A stretch of DNA of 64,000 nt from Brasenia schreberi. Lineage: Eukaryota > Streptophyta > Magnoliopsida > Nymphaeales > Cabombaceae. The notes below the pieces were generated by a model. It saw only the letters and a program-made list of their open reading frames with translations, searched no databases and was not told where the DNA came from. Made by a program: the position numbers and the translations under genes. Location: NCBI GenBank assembly GCA_036023115.1, contig JAYKKT010000087.1:11982001-12046000 (forward strand), given 5' to 3'. How positions within the stretch are numbered: the stretch's first letter is position 1; every line of letters begins with the position of its first letter. Positions 47,975-59,877 of the stretch are shown here, one piece after another.

Positions 47975-49504
47975 GAAATGGCAGTGACCCTCCATCTTCA
48001 GACCCCTCTAAATTCTTTTCTTCTCACTATTCTTTTTTTTTTTCACTTCACCTTTTCTCCATCTCTTCTTTTCTTTTCTTTTTCTCCTTTTTTTCTTTTC
48101 TTGTTCCTTTTTTCTTCCTTTTTCTTTTCTTTCTTTTTTTCTCAATTTCTCCATTCCCATTTGCTGCTTATTTTCCTTTTTCATTCGTTTATTCTGCCAT
48201 CACTCGAACTAAGGACAACGTGTCACCTGTCAATTAGATAATAAAAACAGGAATTCAAAAACTTTACAAGTGTTGAACAAGAATTTAGAGAAGCAACAAA
48301 CTCATTAATATAAAATAAACCCATTAAGGACGACGAATAAGACAGGGATCCATATCAGGCACCTCATATCAGCACTGGTGATCATGATGCGCCACGCAAT
48401 GCAAGCAACACCTCATATCGGCATTGGTGATCATGATGCGCCAGGCAATGCAAGCAACACCTCGACAAGGTGAAAGCGAAGCTCAACCGTCCAAGACAAC
48501 ACGAACGTCAAATTTCGCTTAAACCTCGTGGAGTCGAAGATACCAAACCATCTACAATCATAGTAGAGAGGATAAGTATGTCATCTCGCCAAGAGAGATG
48601 GTTGACGCCCGTCAGATAGTCAGTCTAGTATCTGGAGCACAGACTATATATACCCAATGTGTACGAGCGTGTCCTACAGTTGCTTCTGTAATCCAATAAA
48701 AAAATCTTATGATTAATAAAAACAAAAGCAAAATTGGAATTTTCGATATTCAAAAGCAACGTAGAACAATTTCGAAACCTTAAAGCCGTCAACGAACATC
48801 AACAGCACATAAATTGCAAATGCAATATTATAAGTAGATTTGGAAAACATAACATGACCAAGACAAAATTTACACAAGCTTAAACTATGTGGATGACTCA
48901 AAGGCCTTTCAAAACAATCCTTCTGGCAAGTTCTTAGGAATTACGTTTTCAACATAGCTACAGTTTAGGCAAGTTCACTGTTTAAAGAAAGATATTCTTC
49001 TCTACTCCACAACCACAAGTAACGATCAGTCACACAACTCACTCTACTACCTAAATTATCCAACAATCAGATCCCACGGTAACACGAAATTTGTTTCTCA
49101 TGTGTTCTATTACAGATTAGTCGAGTCTGCCCAGTAGGATTATAGGTCACAAATGCACAAACTAAACTTTGCTTATGGTTAGTAACTTGGTGCTTTCTTG
49201 GCTTTTATTGAAATAAATAAGACAGATCGCTATGGCAACTAACGGTGTTTTCCATACTGCTATCTACTGCACGGTGTTTCTTATCTCCTCAGAAACGACT
49301 TTTTTTTCTCCCCCCTGCTAATTATGATAAGAGAGAACTAGAATAGAATGTAAAAGAACAGAAAATCATGGAGTTTAGCTGCATTGAGTCTAGAAAAATT
49401 GAGATTTTCTTAAATCTAAAGCACAAATAGTGGACTCTAATCAATTGAGATTTAGCTAGACCTGAAGCTTATAACATTCAGGAGCCACATTGAAATAACT
49501 TACA
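47975..49504. repeat. Type II unit 7 without its ORF
   Basis: Polypyrimidine tract at 47985-48190. The ~105-bp replacement sequence is at 48558-48685, here with an extra ATGTGTACGAGCGTGTC part. Confidence 0.7.
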
Positions 49505-49507
49505 TTG

Positions 49508-50019
49508 TCCTCTCAAACAGATAATATTGATAGGGTGTTAGCAGGTGAATCTCTAAGTAGTCCCACAACTTCAAGACATCAATGTGTTGAGGGTCAGCTT
49601 GAAGCCTCGACCCCAGATATTAGTGCTTCTTCCTCCTATCCGATTGGATTTTTCGACCTGCTTTGGGGCAAGAAATCCAATTTCAAAATGTTGTGGATCA
49701 GCTTGAAGCCTTTGCCCCAGATATTGGTGCGTGTTCCTATTCAGCTCCAAGGCAGGAAATCCAATTTCAAAATGTTGTGAGTAAGCTGGAAGCCTCTTCC
49801 CCAAGTATTGGTGCTTCTTCCTATTCAGCTTCAGGGCAAGAAATCCAATTTGAAAATGTTGTGGGATTGTCATACATCCCTATTTATGAACATCACCATG
49901 TGAATAGTTGGCTGTTTGAAACTCATCACCCATCTGTTTCTAGCAGATGGGTCGATGATCTCCATCCCCGCCATTTCAACGGCTGTGAAGCATTTTCCAA
50001 TGACGTGAACCCTGATTGA
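49508..50019 (+). pseudogene. 84-bp-repeat ORF, copy P7
   Basis: Partner of P5 (offset 5496), with the same ~22-bp replacement in the first repeat and the same 118-codon open frame from 49663, ending at TGA 50017. Only a few substitutions separate the two. Confidence 0.6.
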
Positions 50020-53000
50020 ACCTATGGCCCTTGATTTCTCATATGTCATGTGAAGTGCAAAAATTTCGTATCTGTGTGTAAAGAAACACCTAAAGTAGTG
50101 GAGCATTGAACAAGCTCCTATCTTGTGGGTTCTCGTTTTTAACTATCGATAAATAAATAAAGAGCTCCTTGTAGATATTGTTTCAAACTTAGTTACATTG
50201 CACGTTCATAAGCTCAAAAGTATGGTCATATTTTCACAAAAAAGGTGATGCATGTCTTTTTTTCTTTTTCTCTTTTTTTCTTTTTTTCTTTTTTTTTTCT
50301 TTCTTTTTCTTCTTTCTTTTTTTGATCCTCTTTTCCCATTCGCTTATCAGCGGCCATCATTGGAACCAAGGCCAACATGTCACCTGTCAATTAGATGATA
50401 ACAGAAACTAGAATTCAAAAATTTTTCAAGTGCGGAAATAAATCTTTAGAGAAGTAATACACACATCAATATAAACTAGGTCCATTAAAGACGAAGAGTA
50501 GGACAGGGATTTATATCACGCACCTAATATCGGCATTGCAGATCACAATGCTCAAGGCAATAAAGGCAACAAGGTCAAAGCGATGCTACGACTTGAACCT
50601 TGAATATCACTTAAACCTCATGCAGTCGAGATACCAAACCAACTGCAACCTTCTGGAAATAACAAAAGAAATTGCTGACTTCACCACGGGCTGTGTGCAA
50701 CCTTCTGTAATTTAATAAACAAATCATATTATTACTAAAAAAAAAGTCATGCACGAAATGAAAGCAAAATTGGGAATTTGGATACTCAAAAGCAACAACG
50801 TATGACCATTTCGATAATCAAAAGTATGGTCATATTTTCATAAAAAGGGTGACACCTGTCCAATAACAGAATTTATAGAAACTTTCTGCACAAGTGAAAA
50901 AGAACCCACAAAAGAAAATAATATGACTGTAGATCAACCAACTATCCTTCCAATTACAAGATCTTAACATTTATTTAACTTAATCATTTTTTGTGCATAA
51001 AAAATTGAATATAACATACCTTAACTAAAATGTGAGTGTAACCCAGCTCGTTATAATCTCATAACAGGAGTGGGTCTGCAGAAATCAAGTCTTTTTAGGA
51101 TGCCAACTTCAGTACCGAGACTTAAGAGACTTCAACTCTGCTCACGAGAGGGGGAAATCTCTGAGGGAGAAATGGCAGTGACTCCCCTTCTTCAGTCCTC
51201 TCTTACTTCTTTTCTTCTCACTATTCTTTTTTCACTTCTCCTTTTCTCCATCTCATCTTTTTCTTTCTTTTTCCTTTTTCCCTTTTATCTTTCCTTTTCT
51301 TTTTCTTCTCTTTCTTTTTTTTGATTCCTCCTTCCCCATTTACTGCTGCTTATTTTGTTTTTTCATTCGCTTATCAGCGGTGGTCACTGTAACCAAGGAC
51401 AGCATGTCACCTACCAATTAGATGATAATAGAAACCAGTATTCAAGAAGTTTTCAAGTGCTCAAAGAAATCTTTAGAGAAGTAATAAACTCATCAATATA
51501 AAATAAGTCCATTAAGGACGAAGAATAGGACAGGGATCCATATCACTCACCTAATATAGGCATTGATTATCACAATGTGCAAAGTAGTGCAGGAAACAGC
51601 TCAATAAGGTGAAAGTGATGCGGTCGAAGATACCAAACCAACTGCAACCTTTTGGGCATAACAAAAGAAACGATTGACTTCACCGCAAGCAGTGTGCAAC
51701 CGTCTGTAATTCAATAAACAAATCATATTATTACTAAAAAGAAGTCATGCACGAAATGGAAGTAAAATTGGGAATTGTGATACTCAAAAGCAACAACGTA
51801 GGACCATTTCCATAATCAGATGTATGGCCATATTTTCATAAAAAAGGTGACTGCAATAAATATTTATAGAAACTTGCTGCACAAGTGGAAAGGGACCCAC
51901 AAACAAAAAGAATATGGCTACAGATCAAGTATCTCCTTAATTTTTATTTAACTTAACAATTTTCCATGCATAAAAACCTGAACATAACATACCATAACTA
52001 AATGCGAAAGTAACCCAGCTCCATACAAACTCACAGCATGAGTGTGTCTGCAGAAATCAAGTCCTTAAGATGTCAACTGCACGAGAAGGACAAATCAGAC
52101 TTCTATCAACCTCAGCCCTACTCACAAGAGGAGAAATCTCTGAGGAAGAAATGGCAACGACTCTCCTTCTTCAGTCCTCTCTTATTTCTTTTCTTCTCAC
52201 TTTTCTTTTTTTCTTCTTTTTTTTCACTTCACCTTTTCTCCATCTCTTCTTTTCTTTTCATTTTTTTCCTTTTTTTCTTTTCTTATTTCCTTTTCCTTTC
52301 TTTTTCTTCTCTTTCTTTTTTTCCCATTCCTCCTTTCCCATTTACTACTTATTTTCTTTTTTCATTCGCTTATCAACTGCCATCACTGGAACCAAGGATA
52401 ACGTGTCACCTGTCAATTAGATGATAATAAAAACCAAAATTCAAGAAGAAATTTTTAGAGAAGCAACAAACTCATCTATATAAAATAGGCCCATTAAGGA
52501 CGAAGAATAGGACAGGGATCCATATCACGCACCTCATATCGGCATTGTTGATGACAATGTGCAAGGTGATGCAAGCAAGAGCTCAAAAAGGTGAAAGTGA
52601 TGCTCAAGCATCCAGTACAACTCGAACCTTGAATTTCGCTTAAACCTCGTGCAGTCAAAGATACCAAACCATCTTCAACCTTTTGCCCACAACAAAAGAA
52701 ACATTTGACTTCACCGTGACCTTCTGTAATTCAATAAACATATCCTATTATTAATAAAAGGAGAAGCAAAATTGGGAATTTTGATACTCTAAAGCAACAA
52801 CATAGGACCATTTCGAGCAATCTGCAACCTTCTGTAATTCAATAAAAAAATCCTATGATTAATAAAAACATAAGCAAAATTGGAATTTTAATACTCAAAA
52901 GCAACAACTTAGGACCATTTTGAAACCTTAAAGTTGTCAATGAACATACAAAGCACATAAATTGTAAATTCAATATTATAAGTACATTTGGAAAACACAA

Positions 53001-54990
53001 GAACATGACCAAGACAAAATTTACACAAGCTCAAACTATCTGGATGTCTCAAAGGCTTTTCAGAACAATCCTCCTTGCAAGTTCTCACGAATTAGGTTTT
53101 CAACCTAGGTATAGTTTAACAGCTAAAAAGAAAGATATTCTTCTCTAGTCCACACCCACAAGTAACAATCAGTCATAAACTCACTCGACTACCTAAATTA
53201 TCCAACAACCATATCACACGGCAACACGAATTTGCACCAGAGACAAAGAACAAAAGGTTGTATAAGGTTTCTCTCATGCCAAAAGCTACGTAAAACATAT
53301 CAAAAATATGATCATATTTTCATAAAAAGGGTGGTGCCTGTTCAATATCAGAATTTATAAAAACTTTCTACACAAATGAAAAGGGGCCCACAAAAGAAAA
53401 GAATATGAATGCAGATCACCCAAGTATCCTTCTAATTAAAGGATCCTAAAAATGTATTTAACTTAATCATTTTTCACGCATAAAAAAGTGAGCATAACAT
53501 ACCTTAACTAAATTGTGAGTGTGACCCAGCTCGTTATAATCTCACATTAAGAGTGGATCTACAGAAATCATGTCCTTAGGATGCCAGCTGCAGCACTTGG
53601 ACCTATGAGACTACAGCTCTGCTCACAAGAGAAGGGGAAATGTCTAAGGAAGAAATGGCAGTGACTTTCCTTCTTTTCGGTCCTCTCTTACTTCTTTTCT
53701 TCTCACTATTGTATTTTTTTTCTTTTTTTCACTTCTACTTTTATCCATCTCATCTTTCCTTTTCTTTTTTCTTTTTTTCTTTTGTTTTTTGCTTTTTTTC
53801 TTCTCTTCCTTTTTTTCAATCCCTCCTTTTCCATTTCCTGCTTATTTTCATTTTACATTCATTTATCAGCAGCGATCATTGGAACCAAGGACAACATGTA
53901 CCTGTCAATTAGATGATAACAGAAATTAGAATTCATATGATAACATAACATACATTTCTTTGACTTCATCACTTCGTGTGGTGTAAAAAAATTGAACATA
54001 ACATACCCTAACTAAAATGTGAGTGTGATCCAGCTCCTTTACAATCTCAAACCAGGAGAGGGTTTGCAGAAATCAAGTCCTGAGGATGCCAAATGCACCA
54101 CCTGGACATATCAGACTTTTACCAACCTCACCTCTGCTCACAAGAGAAGGGGAGTTCTCTTAGAAAGAAATGCCAGTGTCTTTCCTTCTTCCACATCCTC
54201 TCACTAATCTATTTTTTCTTCTTTTTCCCACTTCTCTTTTTCTCATCTTTTTTCTTTTCCATCATTTTTTCAATTTCTCTTTTTCCATTTTCTACTTTTT
54301 TTTTTTGTCCATTTGCTTATCAAAGAAATTTTAGAGATGTAATAAACTCATCATTATAAAATCAGTCCAGTAAGGATGAAGAATAGGATAGGGATCCATA
54401 TCACGCACAACATCCTCGTAAACCTTTTGACTTCAACCTGGTGCAGCCGAAGATACCAAACCGTCTACAACCTTTTGGGCATAACAAAAGAAATGGTTGG
54501 CTTCACCACGAGCAATGTGCAACCTTCTGTCATTCAATAAACAAATCATATTATTACTCAAAAGAAGCCATGCAAGAAATGGAAGAGAAATTGCGAATTT
54601 TGATACTCAAAAGCAACAACATAGGACCATTTCAAAACCTACAAGTCGTGAATGGACATGCAATGCACATAAATTGCATATGCAATAATAAGTACATTTG
54701 GAAAACACCTGAACATGAAGAAGACAAAATTTACACAAACTCAACCTATCCGGGTGACTAAAAGGCTTTTCAAAACAATCCTTCTCGCAAGTTCTCAGGA
54801 ATTACGTTTTCAACCTGGTTATAGTTTAGACAAGTTCACTGTTTACAGAAAGATATTCTTCTCTAGTCCAACAAGTAACAATTAGTTACACAACTCACCT
54901 TACTTCCTAAATTATCCAACAATCAAATCCCACACCAACACGACTTTGCACCAGAGACAAAGGCCAAAAGGATGTGCAAGGTTTCTGGTG
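50020..54990. repeat. Type I-like array units at the right end
   Basis: At about 50255 the text GGTGATGCATGTC jumps directly into a polypyrimidine tract, deleting about 430 bp relative to 44757-45190. Further tracts lie at 51185-51370, 52155-52370, 53655-53860 and 54175-54320, with increasing divergence. Plus-strand open frames (for example 52038-52424, 54441-54761) translate unit text and the tracts; none is conserved between units. Confidence 0.75.
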
Positions 54991-55645
54991 TGTTTAAATG
55001 TTGACTTAGATATGCAGACTCTTTTGGAAAGTTGTGCAAAAGGTGGGGATGTTTATGAGGAGATGAATTTGGAAAATACCATCATAAATGTGAGCAAACT
55101 ATAGAATGTATCACGGATATGCCCGGTTATCTTATCTCATCAAAGATCAAGAGAAAGAACCAATAATTTACGGTATTACAATCTGGTCTTGACACTAATT
55201 CGGACACTTGCAACATTCCAAATTTACTAAACTAATGTGATGTCAAGCACAAAAAAAATGAACTTGCAACCATTTGAAACCAATTATGAGCCGTCAAAAT
55301 AAAAACTAGAATCCTTTTGCAAAACAAATAAATAAACCTATCGCATTTCTCTAATGGAAAACCTAAATACCTAATTTATTTAGACAGAAAAAGTGCCTTT
55401 TGAGAACAAACCCAAGCAAAAGAAGAGCATGTTCTTTTCATGTTTCGACATCGAAAAATGACTCCCCAGCATCAACTTGCTAGTCAGAACAGATGCATTG
55501 CAAGTGGTCGAAACAATATTTGATATAATCCCATTTGTAAAGTATGGACCAGGAAAAATAGAAAGAAATGCAGGAATGCTTTCTGAACTGACTGTTATCA
55601 TAGAATTTGACTAAGAAAAAACTATAAATTAGCATAGAGTTTCCC
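54991..55645. other. Unassigned stretch
   Basis: The array ends near 54990. A minus-strand open frame (55380-55601) contains GPYFTNGIISNIVSTTCNAS and SKLMLGSHFSMSKHEKN, which reads like protein, but I cannot name it. An upstream exon is not visible. Confidence 0.3.
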
Positions 55646-55649
55646 TTAC

Positions 55650-56425
55650 CAGCAATTTTTGAGAAGGGCCGAAACAGGAGAGAGGCATCAAACGACGTCT
55701 AATCTTCAACACCCTCAGGAAAAGAGAGGGTTTCAGGTCGAGGTCATCTCTCTGCATCATTCTGCGGGACTGTGGTTTGCCGGAAACCCTAACTCTATAG
55801 ATTACACATCTTATCTAATTTCCAGGTCGCGATCAACGACTGCAGAAAGGCATTCACGATCATTTCAATAGGCTACACTGCCAGAAACCCTAATTCTGGA
55901 GAGAATGCCAGCCGTAGTGATGAGTGCATCTAATGCATTTCCATGTGCACAAAAATAAAAGAAAACGGTAGAGCACTCTCAGTGAGAGAGAGAGCTACCG
56001 GAGTGGGCAGGCGAAGGATAAAAGGGGGAGGATATGATCAGAACATTCACGATCATTCCGAACGGCTAACCCTAACTCTGGAGAGGATGCCAACCGTAGT
56101 GATGAGCGCGCATAAAATGCATTTCCATATACCCAAAACAAAAAAAAGAAGGGTCAGTTGAGCACTCTCAGGAGAGAGCGAGAGAGAGACCCGTGAGCAG
56201 GCGGATCGAGATCTTCAGAGAGGAGAAGGATGGGGGTTCATGGCGGATCGCGAAGAACCCCAACGATGTACAGTCGCAGCGAAGGGTCGAGATCTTCAGA
56301 GGAGAAATATGAGGGTTCCAAAAGCTCTAACCCTGGAGATGATGCCACCCGTACTGTAACGTCACAAATTCGTCAAACGCTTTTACCTCGGGTCAAAGGG
56401 GCTCAACTCTCGTTCTTTCTTTGAC
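55650..56425 (-). repeat. Degenerate repeats with 5'-exon-like features
   Basis: A unit with CCCTAACTCTGGAGAGGATG, GCCGTAGTGATGAG, ATGCATTTCCAT and GAGCACTCTCAG followed by a GA-rich run occurs at about 55890 and 56075, with partial copies at 55790 and 56325. Read on the minus strand these give CT-rich tracts, AGGGTTAGGGTTT-like text and a GTAAGGG donor near 55650, all common in plant 5' UTR exons. No clear ATG-led frame was found. Confidence 0.45.
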
Positions 56426-57015
56426 TGTCTGAACCAACAACACGGTATATCATAACGCACTCAGCCAGCTGTTTTTTTCACAACGAAAGGCCGAAGCCAG
56501 GAGGAATACACAGCCTGATCGACCTCGCTACCTCCATCTTGTGAGTCTATCCCCCTACCAAGAGAGTTTGGGTGATACTACGAATGTTTGAAGTAATGAT
56601 ATTTCAGTTTTTCAAAATTTATGTTTTTCATTCTTTTTAAGTTCGACAATATTCTCATATGCGAAAATATAATTACCTCTTTAAATTATGTTTCCGAGGA
56701 ACTTGTCATTTATCATGATTTGTTTCACTAATTTTACACTTTAAAATGACAGCCAAGTATCAAATGAATCGCATAATCTTGTACCAAGTTTAGGGTCATA
56801 CATGATTGCATTTTACAAGAAAAAATTAGGCCGTATTTGAGACCATATTTAAGGGTGCCAACGCGTCAGGTCAGGGACGAATATACACATGTCCCTAACC
56901 TGAACCTTAACCGGGTGTTACAGGTTTGGGTCCTCTCTTTCTCAATAGATACAGGGCAAAATCAGCTTTTATATGTGTGTTTACAAGCATATATACATAC
57001 ATGTATGGTAATGTA
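56426..57015. other. Intergenic stretch
   Basis: No gene supported. Near 56870-56920 and again after 57140 there is text of the CCCTAACCTGAACC / GGGTTGGGTCA kind, similar to 2380-2400 and 25740; its origin is unclear. Confidence 0.4.
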
Positions 57016-57084
<69 letters not shown>

Positions 57085-57110
57085 AGAGAGAGAGAGAATA
57101 TATGTATGTA
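57016..57110. repeat. (TA)n microsatellite with TG and AG runs
   Basis: About 58 bp of TA dinucleotide is followed by short (TG)n and (AG)n runs. The Tyr/Ile open frames over it are artefacts. Confidence 0.95.
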
Positions 57111-57299
57111 AATATACAAACATACACAAAAATATATATGTGTAGGCCGGGTATGGGGGTTGGGTCATTTTATCTTCATAACCTACTAGTCAGGTTGGGG
57201 TATTCCCTGACCCATTTTGGCGGTGTCGGGTTGGTAAGGTTGAGGCAATACTGCCATCCCTAATCATGTCCGAAAAACAACTAAGTAGAAATGTTGTTG

Positions 57300-57420
57300 A
57301 TCAGCACCAGGAGACATAGCTCAACTCGCAGGACTTCGTATGGTACTGTTATTGATGGGTAGTTGAACTCCTAGGGCTGCACATACACACACACACACAT
57401 ATATATATATAGAAAGAGAG
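57300..57420 (+). mobile_element. SINE-like tRNA-derived sequence
   Basis: GACATAGCTCAACTCGCAGG (near 57313) resembles an A box and GTAGTTGAACTCCTAGGG (near 57360) a B box, about 35 bp apart. An (AC)n/(AT)n run follows. It is weaker than the 3880 copy and could be chance. Confidence 0.35.
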
Positions 57421-57507
57421 TGAGAGGTTGGTTTATGTTAACACCCTTAAGTACTAGTAAAATACAGGGTTGAGATTTGAATCTATAAAGGAAAAAGTAC
57501 ATGGACA

Positions 57508-58514
57508 ACATGTTGCTCAAAAGACTGAGATCACTTGCGAATAGTCCTCCGTTAGTGGATATACCGCAGTTATGCGCAGGGGTGATAGTTTTCATGACAA
57601 CGATACAGTAAGTTGCACAAAAGTGAACAGAGGTGGATAAGGGAACTTGCTTTTGAACACTTTTCAGTTTCTGTCGAGGATTTCGGAACTTGAAAATAAG
57701 GCCCATCAACGGGTGGGAAAATAGAAACATCGCACAACTTCAAAAGGAATTAGGGAGATCACCTCTCCTGCTGCTGCTGCTTGGGAGAAGGAATTACCAC
57801 GAAGTTAAGCTACAACCAACTGCGCTCTCTTTGACGACCCTATTGAGTGCTCGTACGGAATGAAGGTTATGCTTGCAAAATATGTGACGGCCAATTGGTC
57901 ACCGTCTTTTTCTTCTCCTTCTTTTTTTCGATTCTGAAACCCCCAGACGTGCATAACCACAAATTACTCACGAAGGCGATGAACCAACATATAATAGGTA
58001 ATCCCAAAAAGCTTCAAAAGGATTAGTCTGATGACACAAAAATCCTACCATATAACGCTGTTGAACAGTGGCCTGCTTTACCTGACTCTCAAAGAAACTT
58101 TAAAGGTTGTTTCGCAGAGACATTAAGGGCACGCGCGCACATCATCTTCCTTTGTCACTGAAAGATGAACACGACAAACAACCCAATGAAATTCTCAGAA
58201 AAAACAAATAGTGGGTGTCATTCCAACCAAAAGGAAGAACATGAAAGCTGGAAACACAAACACTATCTCTCTCACACGCACGACTAGAATTACGAAACGG
58301 TGTACCGTAACAAATCCGAATTCGCAAGAAAATCAAACTCTGACCCCCATCCTCTTTTGTCACAATAATCGTAGGAACGACACATGTAAAAAATCGGGAT
58401 TCTCCAGAATACCGTTGTGGGTATCCTTCATAATCAAAAAAGGCATAAGAACCAACATTGGGAGAGAACAAAGGTAAAAGGAAACGCACATTTCACAGAT
58501 TCCCCGTGCATACT
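57508..58514. repeat. Module A ~1-kb block, copy 4, translocated
   Basis: Nearly identical to 20812-21800 but 36.7 kb away and outside the arrays. It includes the 48-bp segment missing from 22969-23877. Flanks on both sides are unrelated to the other copies. It ends CATACTAA immediately before the LINE fragment. Confidence 0.85.
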
Positions 58515-58822
58515 AATGAGGTTATTAGAAACAAATTAGGAATAACACCAATAGAGGATAAAATCAGAGAAAATCGTTTAATATAGTTTTACATATAGAC
58601 AGGCAACCTAAGGATGCTCCCGTAAGAATATATGAAAAACTAGATTATGAAAATGTTTAGAGGATGACCACAAAAGTATTGAAAAGAAACAATAAATAAT
58701 GATCTAGTTTATATTGAGTTAACTGGTAGCATGGCACATGATAGGGCTCGTGGAAACAAAGAATCCAGGTAGCCGACCCCATCTAGTATGTAAAAAGACT
58801 TAGTTGTTGTTGTTGTAGCCAT
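58515..58822 (+). mobile_element. LINE (non-LTR retrotransposon) 3' end, decayed
   Basis: In broken frames the plus strand reads IRNKLGITPIEDKIRENRL, DAPVRIYE, ELTGSMAHDRA and WKQRIQVADPI, followed by a terminal (TTG)n run (near 58803). This is the classic C-terminal tail of plant LINE reverse transcriptases (PIEDKLRENRLRWFGH ... DRA.W...I..ADPT). Stops and frameshifts are frequent, and the catalytic core is absent. Confidence 0.8.
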
Positions 58823-59865
58823 TGACATAGCTTAACATAATTAAGTTTTCAGAGATATTTATTGCAGGCTTCTTTAGTTCAGTTTTAATGAGTATTGTAG
58901 CCATTGACATAGCTTGATTGAACAATACTTAAGTAGAAAATCATTTATGTAGGTGCCTTTGCATGTAACGTGAAACTTGAAAACTCAGGAGTATTTATAT
59001 CAATAAGTTCACTTGTCTAGTTTCCTTGTTCATTCTCTGCAAGATGTTGGGAAAGACTAGAAATAGTTGAACATACATGGTGTCTCAAAGTTGTTAATGT
59101 TTAGACATGATAGTTTGCACATTAAGCTTCCGCATCAAAGGTTGAATCCGCTTCTTGTTCTTGTATTTCATGAGGTAAAAGTAGCTTTCCTGTTCTTTCT
59201 TTTCTTGATATTGCTTTTGAGCTATGGTATATGATGAATGAGTTTAATTCAGCTCAGTTACTAGAAAACTTGCATACTGTGTCGCCTTTATGCTCTCAAA
59301 ACGTTCCAAGGAAATGCATTATCTAGTCACACTGAAGGAGCATTATTGAAAAGGATATGTCATGAAGACCGTGTCCTTATCCTTTCTCTTTTCATAAAAA
59401 ATATGAAGTGTCGATGGAGTTACAATGAAGCACACATGGTCTGAGATGCTAGGGAGAAGTTGGCGAATCTTCATGGTGGTTTAAATAAAAAATCTTATTC
59501 TAAATGCAAAACAATGGGTTAGGAAGGTTGGCAAGAGAAGAAGCATGAGCATGCATTAACATCTCTTGAGTTGAGATCCAAAGGTATCGACTTATTCAAT
59601 GTAGTAACATTTGAATTGAGCTAAGGAAACTTTATCTCATTTTCTAGCATTAGAGGAGAAAGACATGACATAACATCATATATATTGAATGACCACTACC
59701 ACTAAGGTGGTAGGGTAGCAATCCCCTTTTAATAAAACGTTCATATGTCTCATCCTCCATGCACTAGCAGTAAACACATTATATAGGTCAAATTTCCTAT
59801 TCTGTTATGCTTAATCCTGAATTGTTTGTAGGTAATGGGAACACCTTGAACTAGAGGTGCAAAAC
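58823..59865. other. Unassigned stretch with weak exon-like pieces
   Basis: Plus-strand peptide such as HDSLHIKLPHQRLNPLLVLV ends at a GAG|GTAAAA donor-like site near 59173. A second open piece lies near 59290-59480. None is recognised; they may be former exons of a gene that also supplied the piece at 59878. Confidence 0.25.
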
Positions 59866-59877
59866 CTCTAACCCAAG

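Noticed and set aside
35763..49873. Minus-strand frames (HFEIGFLALELNRKKHQYL type) across the 84-bp repeats
   Set aside because: They are open only because the repeat lacks stops in several frames. The unique tail continues in the plus-strand frame, not here.
33245..50019. CRISPR-like or zinc-finger-like array
   Set aside because: The 84-bp repeats are directly adjacent with no unique spacers, no Cys/His pattern exists, and the genome is a plant.
56837..57263. Tyr/Ile-rich open frames near 57.0 kb
   Set aside because: They are products of the (TA)n microsatellite.
57508..58514. Helitron with CTAA end before T at 58511-58515
   Set aside because: The CTRR-like end is present, but no stable hairpin lies just upstream and no TC start after A was found. 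Other copies do not share the same outer flank rule.
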